Origin: Batkoa obscura
Taxonomy: Eukaryota; Entomophthoromycota; Entomophthoromycetes; Entomophthorales; Batkoaceae
Reading direction: 5' to 3'
Length of the DNA stretch: 64,000 nucleotides
Assembly (NCBI GenBank): GCA_030770535.1
Contig: JASVEC010000015.1
Location: 930,001 to 994,000, forward strand
Shown here piece by piece: positions 23,866 through 34,014 of the stretch. How positions within the stretch are numbered: the stretch's first letter is position 1; the number at the start of each line of letters is the position of its first letter. The notes beneath the pieces are model-generated. The model saw nothing but the letters and a program-made list of their open reading frames with translations. It did no database searches and was not told where the DNA came from. The position numbers and the translations under genes were made by a program.

Positions 23866-24136
23866 TTTTATTTAATTTCGGAATGTATGTTTTGCTTTAT
23901 AAAAAAGTAAAGTTAAGTTTGAAATTTTACTTTATATTGCTTCGAACTTTAATTTAATTTCGGGTCATCTGACTAGAATGGTAATTTTTATTGGTATGCT
24001 AACGATACCATAAATTTTTATTTGCCAAATTCTATAGTTAAAATTCAGCTAAATTTACATTGAATAGTAACAGTAATACAAAATACAATAAATAATTCAA
24101 AAAATTAAAATTTATTATAATATTACTACAATGAAG

Positions 24137-25025
24137 CTACCAAGAAGCACCTAGTTTATTACTATCATTTTTAATTGTAATTTTAGAACTAAAGTATTGA
24201 CCTAAAAGCAATAAATAACTGCTAAAAAATATTTTTACTAATAATTACCTGGAACCTCCACTGTTAATAACTTATAATCCCACCCGTCTTTAGCTTTGTT
24301 TTCGATACAATGCACATAAACGACACCATGGCTATCCTTTTCACCTTCAATATAATATTTCATTATCATATTTTTTTTTTGCTCCTTATCTGTAAATAAT
24401 TGATAGCTAAATAATATTACTGTAAATGAGTTTACTTATTTTAATAATGAGCTTTTACTCTGGCTTTCTATCCCTTCTTCTTCTACTTCTTGGGTCCGCA
24501 TGACCAGTAACATCATTACCGAAAATCTTTTGAACCTAATCAACGTAAATTAAAAATGAGATTAATCTACCTTATTAAGCTCACTCTATTGTTTTCTTGA
24601 ATTAACTCTAAACTTTGATTAAACACTTCCCAAATTGATGACTTAAATAGTTCACTATACAACCCCATACCAACAACTATGGTAAGTAGCGATCCAAGGG
24701 TTACTAAGCCTAAACTTACACCCCAAGTTATAAACCTTTTACCTGAGACGTTCAGTATTATTTAATAATATTCAGTTAGTTTGTTACCTTGATTCATCCC
24801 CTTTGTTATTGCATTGTTTATTTTTTGTTTATTACTATTGGCATTGTTATTTGGTGTAGCTGCATTTGCTTTATTTGTTAATGAATCCAGGTTAATGCTG
24901 GAGCCCAGGATACTAAATAGAATTGTTATTTTAACAATTGTGTTATTATTAGTGTGCGTTAATTACATCTTTCTTCGGGATCTATTATTCAATAGACGTA
25001 AACTTTTGGATACTAATGTGGTCAT
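24137..25025 (-). CDS. TIM21: Tim21, TIM23-complex subunit
   Basis: Tim21 sits in the mitochondrial inner membrane and links the TIM23 translocase to the TOM complex and respiratory chain. Six exons (25025-24967, 24912-24788, 24742-24585, 24535-24459, 24406-24249, 24201-24137) splice in phase to 213 residues. The order is a basic presequence (MTTLVSKSLRLLNNRSRRK), an Asn-rich linker, a membrane helix (SLGLVTLGSLLTIVVGMGLY), then the intermembrane-space domain with ELFKSSIWEVFNQ, TGHADPRSRRRRDR and the core DGWDYKLLTVEVPGQ. Third-exon phase works only with the GTGAGC donor at 24584, not the downstream GTAGAT. The protein ends soon after the core, at LGASW. It is divergent with twinfilin (111 bp). 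Confidence 0.88.
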
Positions 25026-25136
25026 TTTTCTAATTGGTTGAAAAATAAAATTTTGAAAAACAATTCATCTTTAGTTTTAAATTCAATTTTAGTTGCTTTA
25101 TTTTAAAAATATTAAGAGTAAAACAAATAATAAAAG
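25026..25136. promoter_or_regulatory. shared divergent promoter of TIM21 and twinfilin
   Basis: Only 111 bp separate the two start codons. The region is AT-rich with A and T tracts, and an inverted CCAAT (ATTGG at 25033) lies close to the TIM21 start. I cannot assign initiation sites. Confidence 0.45.
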
Positions 25137-26599
25137 ATGGTCACTCATTCTGGAATCCAAGGTAGTGTTGAGTAGGAACAATAGATAAATATTTAATATT
25201 TAATATTTATTAGTTGCAGATAAATTAATTGAAGCCTTAAACGAACCTTATCAAGTTATTGTTGCAAAAATAAGTGAGGTGGAATCTGAAGAGACAAGTA
25301 ATAAAGAGTTAAAAGTAACTTTAGAATATGTAAAAAATGAACAAGAAGATAAAAAAAGTAAGCTAATAAACAAATATATTAAGTCAAGACAATTAAGTTT
25401 AAAAAAAGTTAATTTTGACGAGTTTAGTTATTTAAAAGGAAAAGAATGTTTCTATTTATTTATTAAGCTAAACCAACTCAATTATTCTTTTTTTGTTAAC
25501 TTTATTAATGAGGAGTGTATGGTATGTTGAATTTATTAGTAACAAGACCACTTTTTTAATTTTGCATTTTATTTAGGTTCGAGAGAAAATGTTGTATGCT
25601 TCAACACAAAGTAACTTACTTAAAGAAATAGGTGAAAATAGGTTCGACATCAAATTGAGATTAAGTGAAAAGGTAAGTTATTTAATTTATGTCATACATT
25701 TTATTAATCATTATAACAAAAGGAAGAGCTAAACTATTCCAGTTTAGTTAGTTATACTAAAAATGAGGAAGAAAATAGTAATGAGAGTACTACCAAAGAA
25801 GTAACTTTATTTTTATATTTAAGATATGATATAGCTTATAAATTTATACTAGCTAATTACTAACTTTGTTGATACTACTACTAAAAATGTATTAAGTAAG
25901 TTTGAAGTAAAATATGATATAGAGGTAGAAAAAGGGATTCAAAGCTATATTGATAAATCTGTTTTTTGGTTTTTCTTGGTACTATTTTGTTTTATAAGAA
26001 TAAAAATTATATTTATTTATATGCTTACTAACATATCAAATAACTGACAGAGTATCAATCCTAATGATGAAGCCATTCACTGTTCGATACCAGAAGACAG
26101 TGTCATTTTAGATGTCACTAATTTAATTTATTTATTTCCAACAGATACACCAAGTTATGTCGTTTATAAATATCAATTAAATGAAACTTTTTACAATGGT
26201 AATTTTAATATAAAATATTGATTATTTTTAATTTTTAATTTAAGTGTTTATTTACTCATGCCCAAGTAAAAGTTTACTTAAAGACAAAATGTTATATTCG
26301 TCCACACGTAATGCCATTGTTAATAAGTTAAATCAACACGGCATAAAGTTAGATATTAAGGTAATCTAGCTTGTAGCTAATAGTAATTGAAAGTAATATT
26401 TTGTTTATAGATTGAAATTGATGATCCTTATGAATTAAATGAAAATGAAATTAAAGAGCGTATCCCAAAACAAAAGGAAGAAGATATTACACCCACTACT
26501 AATTTTATTAGTGATACCCCTAAGTTTCAAGTTCAAAAGCCAGAATCAAAAAGTGGAACTGGCCCAAGGCCACGCTCTAGAAAACCTAAAAATCTTTGA
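25137..26599 (+). CDS. TWF1: twinfilin, actin-monomer-binding protein
   Basis: Twinfilin binds actin monomers and capping protein through two ADF-homology domains. Eight exons (25137-25161, 25220-25521, 25577-25672, 25723-25800, 25853-25978, 26051-26198, 26245-26360, 26411-26599) splice in phase to 359 residues. The start MVTHSGIQ is typical. ADF-H domain 1 ends with VREKMLYAST. A variable linker follows, then domain 2 (PSYVVYKYQL, VFIYSCPSKSLLKDKMLYSS and the ELNENEIKER end). The tail is short and basic (RPRSRKP), as in twinfilins. The repeated "K/R-MLY-A/S-S-T" motif in both halves separates it from cofilin and Abp1. Domain 1 is AT-biased and carries an inserted Lys-rich stretch. Confidence 0.9.
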
Positions 26600-27998
26600 A
26601 GTTAAGTTTTATTATTATTGTTTTCTATAACCTACCAAAAAATAAAACAAACTAGTTAATTTTTATTACTACAATAACTGATTATTAAACCATTAAATCA
26701 TGTATAAGGCTTCGAGCTATTTATTAAATGATGAAAATGTTGTTTATATTTTATGTTTTAAAGTATATAGTTGATTTGTATTAATAAGTTTTCGCTATAT
26801 AACCAATGAAGTTTTATATTTTGGAATAAATTGAATGACACCATAAAACACAAAAGAATAATAGTTTGATAGAGCTAGAGCTGAACAATATAATAGATTG
26901 TCAATGGTTTTTTGTAACGTCATTTGATCTTTTATAGTGTAAAGTTATGTGTCTGTGTATAAGTGTTAGTGGCTATAATAAAACTGATATTTAAAAGATA
27001 TATTAAATATGACATAAAAGTTAATATCGGAAAATAGATAAATTTATTTGGAATATCTCTAAAATAACAGTTATCTGTTCGGTGCTTGGAAAAGTAACCT
27101 TGAATGTTTTTTCTGGGTCTTGACTTTATATTTCTAATAACTATAGATTCTACAATGATTTCTTTGTAAGGAGTTTTTTTATTCCTACATAAATAAGCGT
27201 ATTACTAATATTTTCGGCCAATGAGTATTTTAAAGAAAAACAACAGCTTACCATACATTAAAACTCCAATTTTGAATCACCTAATTAAACTAATGTTGTA
27301 TAAAAAAATACTTCATGTTAACATGAGCATAGGTGTCAGATTTGGGTTTTATCAAGAAACAAATGATCATTAAAATTAGATACTATTAATTCAATTTGAA
27401 CATATAATTGAGTGCAAAATAATGGACCTATGTGACTTTTCAATTGTTAGAATTTATAATTCGTAAAAATAGTGACAACCAATCAAACATTTAAATTCAC
27501 ATTATTTATATTCAATTAATAGTCTCTATTAAAACTTGCACCAGCTGTTAGGAGGTTGAATGTATCTGTTATCTTGTACTTAGTTATATGGGAGTGTTTT
27601 TTTGATTTCATTACTTTTTCCATTTTTTAAGCACTATTTAAGCGGAAAATTTGATAGTAAAATTCTTGAATACAAAAATACATCCTCATATGTTTAAATC
27701 GAATTAGTAGTAATTGATTAAAATAGCATAAATTAAAATATTAAATTTTATTTTGCCATTAGAAATGTACGTAAAATTCCTTTTTAAATGTTGATGCTAG
27801 TTTAAGGGGTCGATAAGCTAAGGCGGCATTTTACTATAAGGTTTCAATTTTAAGTTACCCCGTTTTATTACATAAACTAAGGATCATAATGATCATATTT
27901 TGACATCGGATAAAGATAAACAATTAAATTCCGGCTGATATTATCATAACTACCTATAGTATATAAATCAATAAATAAGATAATCATCAAACAATCAA
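26600..27998. other. AT-rich spacer with one repeat copy
   Basis: About 1.4 kb lies between twinfilin and the P450 gene. Apart from element copy 7 (27589-27688) I see no coding potential. Two small ORFs here have no features. Confidence 0.5.
27589..27688 (+). repeat. ~100-bp TIR element, copy 7
   Basis: TGGGAGTGTTTTTTTG at left and ACATCCTCA at right, with TA on both sides. It lies about 310 bp upstream of the P450 start codon, so it may sit in its promoter region. Confidence 0.92.
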
Positions 27999-29567
27999 AT
28001 GTTATATTTATTTTTATTTTTATTGCCAGTATTGACCTATGGTCTTTATAGCATTTTTTATGTACCAAAGCGTTACCAACACTTAAAAAGAACTTCATTC
28101 TTAAATTTTATAACTACCATATATAGCAAAGTATCGATAGTTGAAAGGTTTGAGAGTGTTTATCGACCAAATTTAAACAAGCAAGGTTATTCACTTCTTT
28201 GGCAACCAAGAGCATGGAATCTAGTTGTAACCGAGTACAAGATAATTAAGGAGATCGTTTTAAACACTGACACATTTCATAAGAAACCAGAATCTCAACG
28301 CGATTATGGTCAATTAGGTTTCAAGCTTTTTGGAAAATCAAATATTGTCTCTTCAGATAAAGAAGAATGGAAACACCACCGTAAAGCTATTAATCCAGCA
28401 TTTAAAAAATCATGGAACAATGATATCTTTTCTCAAAGTGGGTATGAGCTTATTGATAAAATTGAATCTAGAAACGGGGAGCCTACGGTTATGCACTCTA
28501 TGTTTCAACAATTAACTTTAGATGTTTTAGGGCGTGGCTTATTTAGCTATGATTTTTTTGCCTTAAAAAATGGGGATAAAGATTTAAATTTGCTATATTA
28601 CAAGGATGCCATGAAGGGGATATTTAACCCGATTTACTTTATTTTCCCTTTCTTAGATTTTATAGCACCAAAAGTATTACGTTCACGTAAATTGACTCAT
28701 GAAAAAAGTCAACATTTTAAAGAGTTCTTGGAAGGCATTATTGATGGTAAAAGAAGAGAAGTTGAATCTGGCGTAGTAAAAGACGATATTGTATCTTTAA
28801 TGGTTCGTGATTCTATCGAAAATGAAGCAGATGGATTAACAAATGAAGAAATTTTCCATAACTTAACTGTTTTCTTTATTGCTGGTCATGACACTACTGC
28901 CAACACCCTTACCTCTACCTTGTATTTTTTAGCCAAACACCAAGTAAGTAAATCTTATTGTAATGGTTATAAATATTAATTTTTTAATAGGATATCCAAG
29001 ATAAAGCCCGTCAAGAAGTTTTAGCTACTTTAGGAGATTCAAAAGAAGTCAAAGCCCCAACCAATGACCAACAGAAGGAACTAGACTATCTTACTTGTAT
29101 TATTAAAGAAAGCATGCGTATATCTCCAACTGTGAATATGCTAAGAAGATTTGCTGCTAAAGATGTGACTTTAAGTGATGGGACTCAAGTAAAAAAGGGC
29201 GATATGGCTAGTTTAATGGTATATTTCCATCATCGAAATCCTGAATATTTCCCAGAGCCTGAGAAATTTAACCCAGATAGATTTAAGGATCCTCATGGTA
29301 CAGCATCAAATGTATGGATGCCTTTTGGTATGGGAACAAGGATATGTAAGCTTTAAATTTTTGTTATGTATTCAAATATTAAAATAGCTTTTAGGTGTTG
29401 GATTAAACTTTTCCTTAATTGAACAGAAAGTCATACTTTCAATGTTACTACAGAAATACATCATTCGTCTAGGTCCTAATTGTAAACAATGGACCAATCC
29501 TAAATATAACTCTACCGGGTTTTTACATGTGGAGAACGCTGATATATCATTTACTCCAAGAATTTGA
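27999..29567 (+). CDS. cytochrome P450 monooxygenase
   Basis: This is a microsomal haem-thiolate monooxygenase. Three exons (27999-28943, 28991-29345, 29395-29567) splice in phase to 490 residues. An N-terminal membrane anchor (residues 1-22) comes first. The conserved WKHHRKAINPAF of helix C, the I-helix oxygen-binding motif AGHDTT, the K-helix ExxR (KESMR), the FNPDRF meander and the haem loop PFGMGTRICVGLNFS (cysteine at about residue 434) follow. The cysteine codon is split by the last intron. The general shape resembles fungal CYP families acting on fatty acids or sterol-like substrates, but I cannot assign a family or substrate. It is flanked on both sides by repeats, a typical accessory-gene setting. 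Confidence 0.95.
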
Positions 29568-30272
29568 TTTTTGTATTTTCGATCAAATAGCTTATAAGTT
29601 ATCTTATGGTTTTAAAATAAATTGCTTTTTAAACCTAATGCACACACTAATCATTGGAAATGATGTATAGTTGTATTTTTAAATATTAGTCTCCATAGGA
29701 GTAATTTATAGTCGTTTTAAAATGTTCAATAGCAAGCATAAGCTTGTTTGCGAATATTAGAGTATAAAAGCTATATATGAAATTATTTAGCTATATTGAA
29801 TACTAACATTTCTTAATGTTTATCCTTATTTTAGATTAGATCAGATTAGATTAGTTATTAGCTTGTCTGAATAATGTGTAATTATCGCAATATGCAGACT
29901 CACTATCAGCATAAAAGTCACTATTTCCAGAATTACTATAGTTTAGTTAAAAGTATTAAAATAATGCTACTAATAAATTAAAAAATTTGTCAACTCAAAC
30001 CTTTATAGTTTTAACAAAATAATGGAAATTGTAGAAGCTAACTTCATAATATAAGCTTTAAAAAATATATAATCATATGAATTTATGTCAATTTTTATAA
30101 TCTTAGTTAAATTAGATAGTAATATATATAACAATTTAAAAATAAATAAACAATGAAAAATATTGTTTTATAATTGAAACTCGGTTGAATTTACTATAGG
30201 TTTTGTCAGGTTTGTTCCGAAGTTAGTTGCATTAAAATAAATATTTATAACCAAATGGCATGATAACTAAAA
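29568..30272. other. AT-rich spacer
   Basis: This is the 3' region of the P450 and sequence before the tRNA. A short run of AGATTAGATCAG-like repeats occurs near 29834-29860. I see no gene. Confidence 0.5.
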
Positions 30273-30345
30273 GGGGAACTAGCTCAGATGGTAGAGCGCT
30301 CGCTTAGCATGCGAGAGGCACCGGGATCGATGCCCGGGTTCTCCA
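30273..30345 (+). tRNA. tRNA-Ala (AGC)
   Basis: The 73-nt cloverleaf has acceptor GGGGAAC paired with GTTCTCC, a D arm with AGCTCAGATGGTAGAGC, and an anticodon stem CTCGC/GCGAG around loop TTAGCAT (anticodon AGC at 30306-30308). The T arm is CCGGG/CCCGG. There is no intron, and the sequence is uninterrupted and looks functional. The first T-run downstream (30364-30371) belongs to element copy 8. Confidence 0.97.
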
Positions 30346-30353
30346 TAAAACCA

Positions 30354-30455
30354 TGTGAGGATGTTTTTTTTGATTTCATTACTTTTCCATTTTTTAAGCG
30401 TTATTCGAGTGGAAAGATTGTTAGTAAAATTCTCAAACAAAAAAATACATTCTCA
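30354..30455 (+). repeat. ~100-bp TIR element, copy 8, next to tRNA-Ala
   Basis: This copy begins 8 nt after the tRNA 3' end. Its left end has diverged (TGTGAGGATG), while the core GCGTTATTCGAGTGGAAAG and GTTAGTAAAATTCTCAAAC are clear. Its T8 run would serve as the RNA polymerase III terminator of the tRNA. Confidence 0.88.
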
Positions 30456-30657
30456 TATCTTTACCTTTTTATATAAAGGTTATAAAATAAACAATGATAT
30501 TTAAAAATATTTAAATTGACTTCATTTTTTTATAAAATTTTGCTAAGAAATATTTATTATTAACTGCTTTATAACCAACAATTAAAGATTTGCTATCAAT
30601 TGAATAAATCATTTTAATGCTATAATTATGTTATTAATATATTATCAAGTTAGTAAA

Positions 30658-30756
30658 TGGAAATGTATTTTTTGCTTCATCACTTTTTCCATTTTTAAAC
30701 GCTATTTCAACAGAAAGAGTGTTAGTAAAATTCTTAAACAAAAAAATGTATTCTCA
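30658..30756 (+). repeat. ~100-bp TIR element, copy 9
   Basis: This is a more diverged copy: TGGAAATGTATTTTTTGC at left and GTATTCTCA at right. The core GTTAGTAAAATTCTTAAAC is unchanged. Flanks are degraded. Confidence 0.8.
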
Positions 30757-30801
30757 AATAATTGTATAAAAAGGAATAGTTAGCTTTAAAACTATAACTA
30801 A

Positions 30802-31263
30802 TGTGAGATCGCTTTGTCAGTTCCATTATTGATTATAACATAACAATCACTTAACTTGTTATGATCTCGAGTCCAGAGACAACCAATCCCATGCTCTTAG
30901 TTTGATTTGCAATGAGAATTTCTGTCATATGACTTTGCAGAATATTGTCTCCTCGTTTTGATATCCATACTTGCTGGGGTATAAGAGAGACTCTAGAACA
31001 TAGTAATTCGAGGCTTTTTAATTGAATTATTCCCTAATATCCCATACATTTAATAAAGCCACTAAGTTTTCTTAATAGTATCTTATGTAGCTTTTACATT
31101 AGTATTGTCTATTCTATTTGTCTTATAGTCTGTAATATATTATGTGCTGTTCTTCATAGTTCAAGTCCATCTTAGTCACATAAACTAAGGCCTTTCAACT
31201 TGCAGCATAGTCAATCAGGCAATAGCTGTTTTTGACTCCAATCACTCAGTACCAGATCTCACA
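30802..31263 (-). mobile_element. solo-LTR-like relic, copy B (~462 bp)
   Basis: This inverted partner of the 22288-22751 segment has exact 9-bp inverted ends (TGTGAGATC / GATCTCACA) and the same length within 2 bp. No internal coding region of a retroelement is linked to it, so it reads as a solo LTR. No convincing target duplication is left at its flanks. Confidence 0.65.
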
Positions 31264-31643
31264 AGCTATTAAGTATAACTATTAGAAAAAGACAATACCC
31301 TTTATAATTAGATGATAAATACTTTTATATCAAATTAAAGTAAAAAAAACTCTGAATTGATTATGTTATATAAACCACAGTTAAATTAACTATAAAACTA
31401 GCTATATTCTTATAAATAAATTAGATAGTTATTATTATTATTACTATATTAATAATCATAAAGCTGATAAAGTGATATTGTATAATTTATAAAAATCTTA
31501 AATTTTAAAATTAGCTAATTAATATTTTTTATTTTATCTAATGCTTTAAAACTATCTTTCTATTATGAAAGATTCTTAGAATACTTATCAATTTATTATT
31601 ATTATTATAATGTTTAGTAAAAAAGCTCAGGTCAATTCTTAAA

Positions 31644-31741
31644 TGAGGATTTATTTTTTCAAGAATTTTACTAATAATTTTTTCGCTCAGATAGCACTTA
31701 ATAAGAGAAAAAGTGATGAGGCCAAAAAAAAACACCTCCGA
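31644..31741 (-). repeat. ~100-bp TIR element, copy 10
   Basis: This is a diverged reverse copy (TGAGGATTTATTTTTTC ... ACACCTCCGA). The middle CGCTCAGATAGCACTTAA and GTGATGAGGCCAAAAAAA still follow the family. Confidence 0.8.
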
Positions 31742-32006
31742 ATTATTTATTTTATAGATTTTTTTAAATATGTAGTATCAAAACTTCTAGAATTTAAAAT
31801 AATTTTCTGCATCTGCTTGTATATTGTTTTTTTTTCATTATTAAAAAATTATTTTCTTTTTAAATAACTTTTTTTAGTTATATATTAAGCATATATATTA
31901 TATAAAGTTGTTTTTCTGCTACATTTTTAAACTTATTTAATAAATATTTGAAAAATATTGATTTAGCTATCATTTTATCTTCCAAATCATTAAAACATGT
32001 ACTATG

Positions 32007-32106
32007 TAGGGATGTATTTTTGTATTTAACAATTTTACTAACAAATTTTCCGCTTAAATAGCACTTAAAAGATAGAAGAAATAATGAAACCAAAAAAATA
32101 CCCCCA
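32007..32106 (-). repeat. ~100-bp TIR element, copy 11
   Basis: This reverse copy has ends TAGGGATGTATTTTTG and ATACCCCCA. The core CCGCTTAAATAGCACTTAA is near consensus. TA follows the right end. Confidence 0.88.
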
Positions 32107-32286
32107 TATACTATTTAATAAATACTTATTATTTTTATTTTTATTATTAAATTTTGATAAAATAGTTAAATTATTAAGTGAATATCATACAATAATTTTA
32201 GTTTATTCATTTCTAGTTATTTATATTTTAAACAGTAAGTTATAATACTAGTATTTTTTATTATTAATTGTTTTTAAAGAATCATA

Positions 32287-32383
32287 TGAGAGTGTTTTTT
32301 TAGTTTCATCACTTTTTCCATTTTTTAAGCACTATGAACGAAAAGATTGTTAGTAAAATTCTTAAACATAAAAATACATCACA
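32287..32383 (+). repeat. ~100-bp TIR element, copy 12
   Basis: This forward copy has left end TGAGAGTGTTTTTTTAG and right end ATACATCACA, with a small internal deletion near the central hairpin. TA borders both sides. Confidence 0.85.
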
Positions 32384-32436
32384 TATTGGTTTTCATTTGT
32401 ATTAAGTTTAAAACTTTCATATTTATTAAAAAGATA

Positions 32437-32537
32437 TGGGAGTGTTTTTTTTGACTTCATTATTTCTTCCATTTTTTAAGCACTATTTAAGCGGAAAATT
32501 TGTTAGCAAAATTCTTAAATACAAAAATACATCCCCA
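32437..32537 (+). repeat. ~100-bp TIR element, copy 13
   Basis: This near-consensus forward copy has TGGGAGTGTTTTTTTTGAC and ACATCCCCA ends with TA flanks. It is followed after only TA by copy 14, forming a head-to-tail pair. Confidence 0.93.
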
Positions 32538-32539
32538 TA

Positions 32540-32639
32540 TGAAGATGTTTTTTTTGATTTTATTACTTTTCTGTTTTTTAAGCACTATTTGAACCGAAAA
32601 ATTGTTAGTAAAATTCTTAAACACAAAAATACATCCCCA
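32540..32639 (+). repeat. ~100-bp TIR element, copy 14
   Basis: This copy is tandem to copy 13, sharing the TA between them. The left end is TGAAGATGTTTTTTTTG and the right end ACATCCCCA followed by TA. Confidence 0.92.
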
Positions 32640-32951
32640 TATACTTAATAGTCATTTTTTTTAGTTTAGCTAATTCTTAAGCACTAAAAATATTACTTAT
32701 CTTTGGAAATATACTTTTAGTCTTATAATTTAATATAACTAAATAAAAAATAGCTTTAATTAATAATTTAGATTTATGTTATTTTATTTACTTTTTATTA
32801 ATTGACTACTTTTTAAAATATTAACAAAAGCTATTTATTAAAAATTAAGCCATTATTAAAAGGTTTGTAAAATTGGATTTTCTACTATAGTTAATAGTTT
32901 GCTTGCTATTATTTTTGCTTAAAAAAAGTTATTCCTGGGAATACTTAATAA

Positions 32952-33028
32952 TATGTATTTTTGTTCAAGAACGCTATTTGAGTGGAAAAATTGTTAGTAA
33001 AATTCCTAAACACAAAAATACATCCCCA
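32952..33028 (+). repeat. ~100-bp TIR element, copy 15 (internally deleted)
   Basis: The right two-thirds (CGCTATTTGAGTGGAAAAA to ACATCCCCA) is normal forward sequence. The left end (TGTATTTTTGTTCAAGA) reads like the opposite terminus. It may be a recombined or internally rearranged copy. Confidence 0.75.
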
Positions 33029-33037
33029 TATTCTAAA

Positions 33038-33120
33038 AAAGTAAGGATTTTAGTAACAATTTTTCCACCCAAATAGCGCTCTTAAAAGATGGAAAAGTGA
33101 TGAAGCCAAAAACATCCCTA
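33038..33120 (-). repeat. ~100-bp TIR element, copy 16 (partial)
   Basis: This truncated reverse copy begins within the GATTTTAGTAACAATTTTTC region and ends AACATCCCTA. With copy 15 it makes an inverted repeat separated by about ten bases. Confidence 0.8.
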
Positions 33121-34014
33121 TATCCCTATATGCAGTTTGAAAAGAACACCAATAAAATTTAAGATTTTTAAAATTAAGCATAAATAATTAGTTAACACAA
33201 AATTTAGCTAATTTTGAATCTAAGTTGAAAAAAATAGTTTTTAATACTTGAATTTATTTTATTTTTTAGGATTTCTAAAAACTACTCTATAATGGTATTT
33301 GGGGGTTAAAATATCGAACTCTTTTGTTTGAAATCATGTAGTTGAGGATCGATAGAGTATTAGTCAAAATAAAACCGACCCAAATAGTTCGGTTTGTAAT
33401 AGTACTTGTTAAATAATTGGGATATCTTGTTTAAAATGATATACAATTGTTTTAATATATTAAAATAATACATAAAAATAAGCCAAATATGCCGCTTTTA
33501 TAGTTTTTATATTATTAAAAATAAACAGTTTTTAAGTTGTCTGGGGAGCTTTTCTATGTACAAAATTTATTTAGCTTACTATAAAGATGCTTTTTAAGTC
33601 GTTTTGTTGATTTAACTCTTAAATATATCATAAGGAAGATTATTTAATACTTCTTTTTGTAATAAAAACAATTTCTATATTGGAGCTCATGAATATTAAA
33701 ATAAAATAAAAATATATATTAAGTCCCATTTTATCTGCATAATAAATATTACTTTTAAACATAGCTTTTTAATTAATAATTTTAACTTTATTACATTTAT
33801 AATTTTGAGAATATAGAAATTTAACTATTTACCCTCAAGCAATGCTATTAAATTTATGCTATATTGTAAGTTTTTCAATCAATATATATTCTTAAAAATA
33901 AAAAAGAGGTTGTATCATATTATTTAAAAATTTATTCAAGCCATGCATTATTTATAATGTTTAAAAAAAGGATAAGGGAAGAGGCGGTTAGTAAAAAGGA
34001 AGCGGGAGCTTAAG
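33121..34014. other. AT-rich spacer, right edge of repeat island
   Basis: About 0.9 kb lies between the last repeat copy and the zinc-finger gene's 3' end. I see no coding or structural feature. Confidence 0.5.

Noticed and set aside
24555-24590. Apparent one-base phase conflict in TIM21
   Set aside because: Using the GTGAGC donor at 24584 instead of the downstream GTAGAT restores phase and leaves the conserved protein intact.
24814-25041. Hydrophobic + strand ORF of 75 residues
   Set aside because: It lies antisense to the first two exons and intron of TIM21, whose spliced minus-strand product is clearly conserved.
31538-32093. Several small ORFs around the repeats at 31.5-32.6 kb
   Set aside because: They run through copies of the ~100-bp element, so their shared peptide pieces (for example ILKHKNTS) come from the repeat and not from a protein family.
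20921-33120. CRISPR-like array suggested by the evenly sized repeats
   Set aside because: Copies are ~100 bp, irregularly spaced, in both orientations and have inverted ends with TA flanks; there are no unique spacers of constant length, and the genome is eukaryotic.
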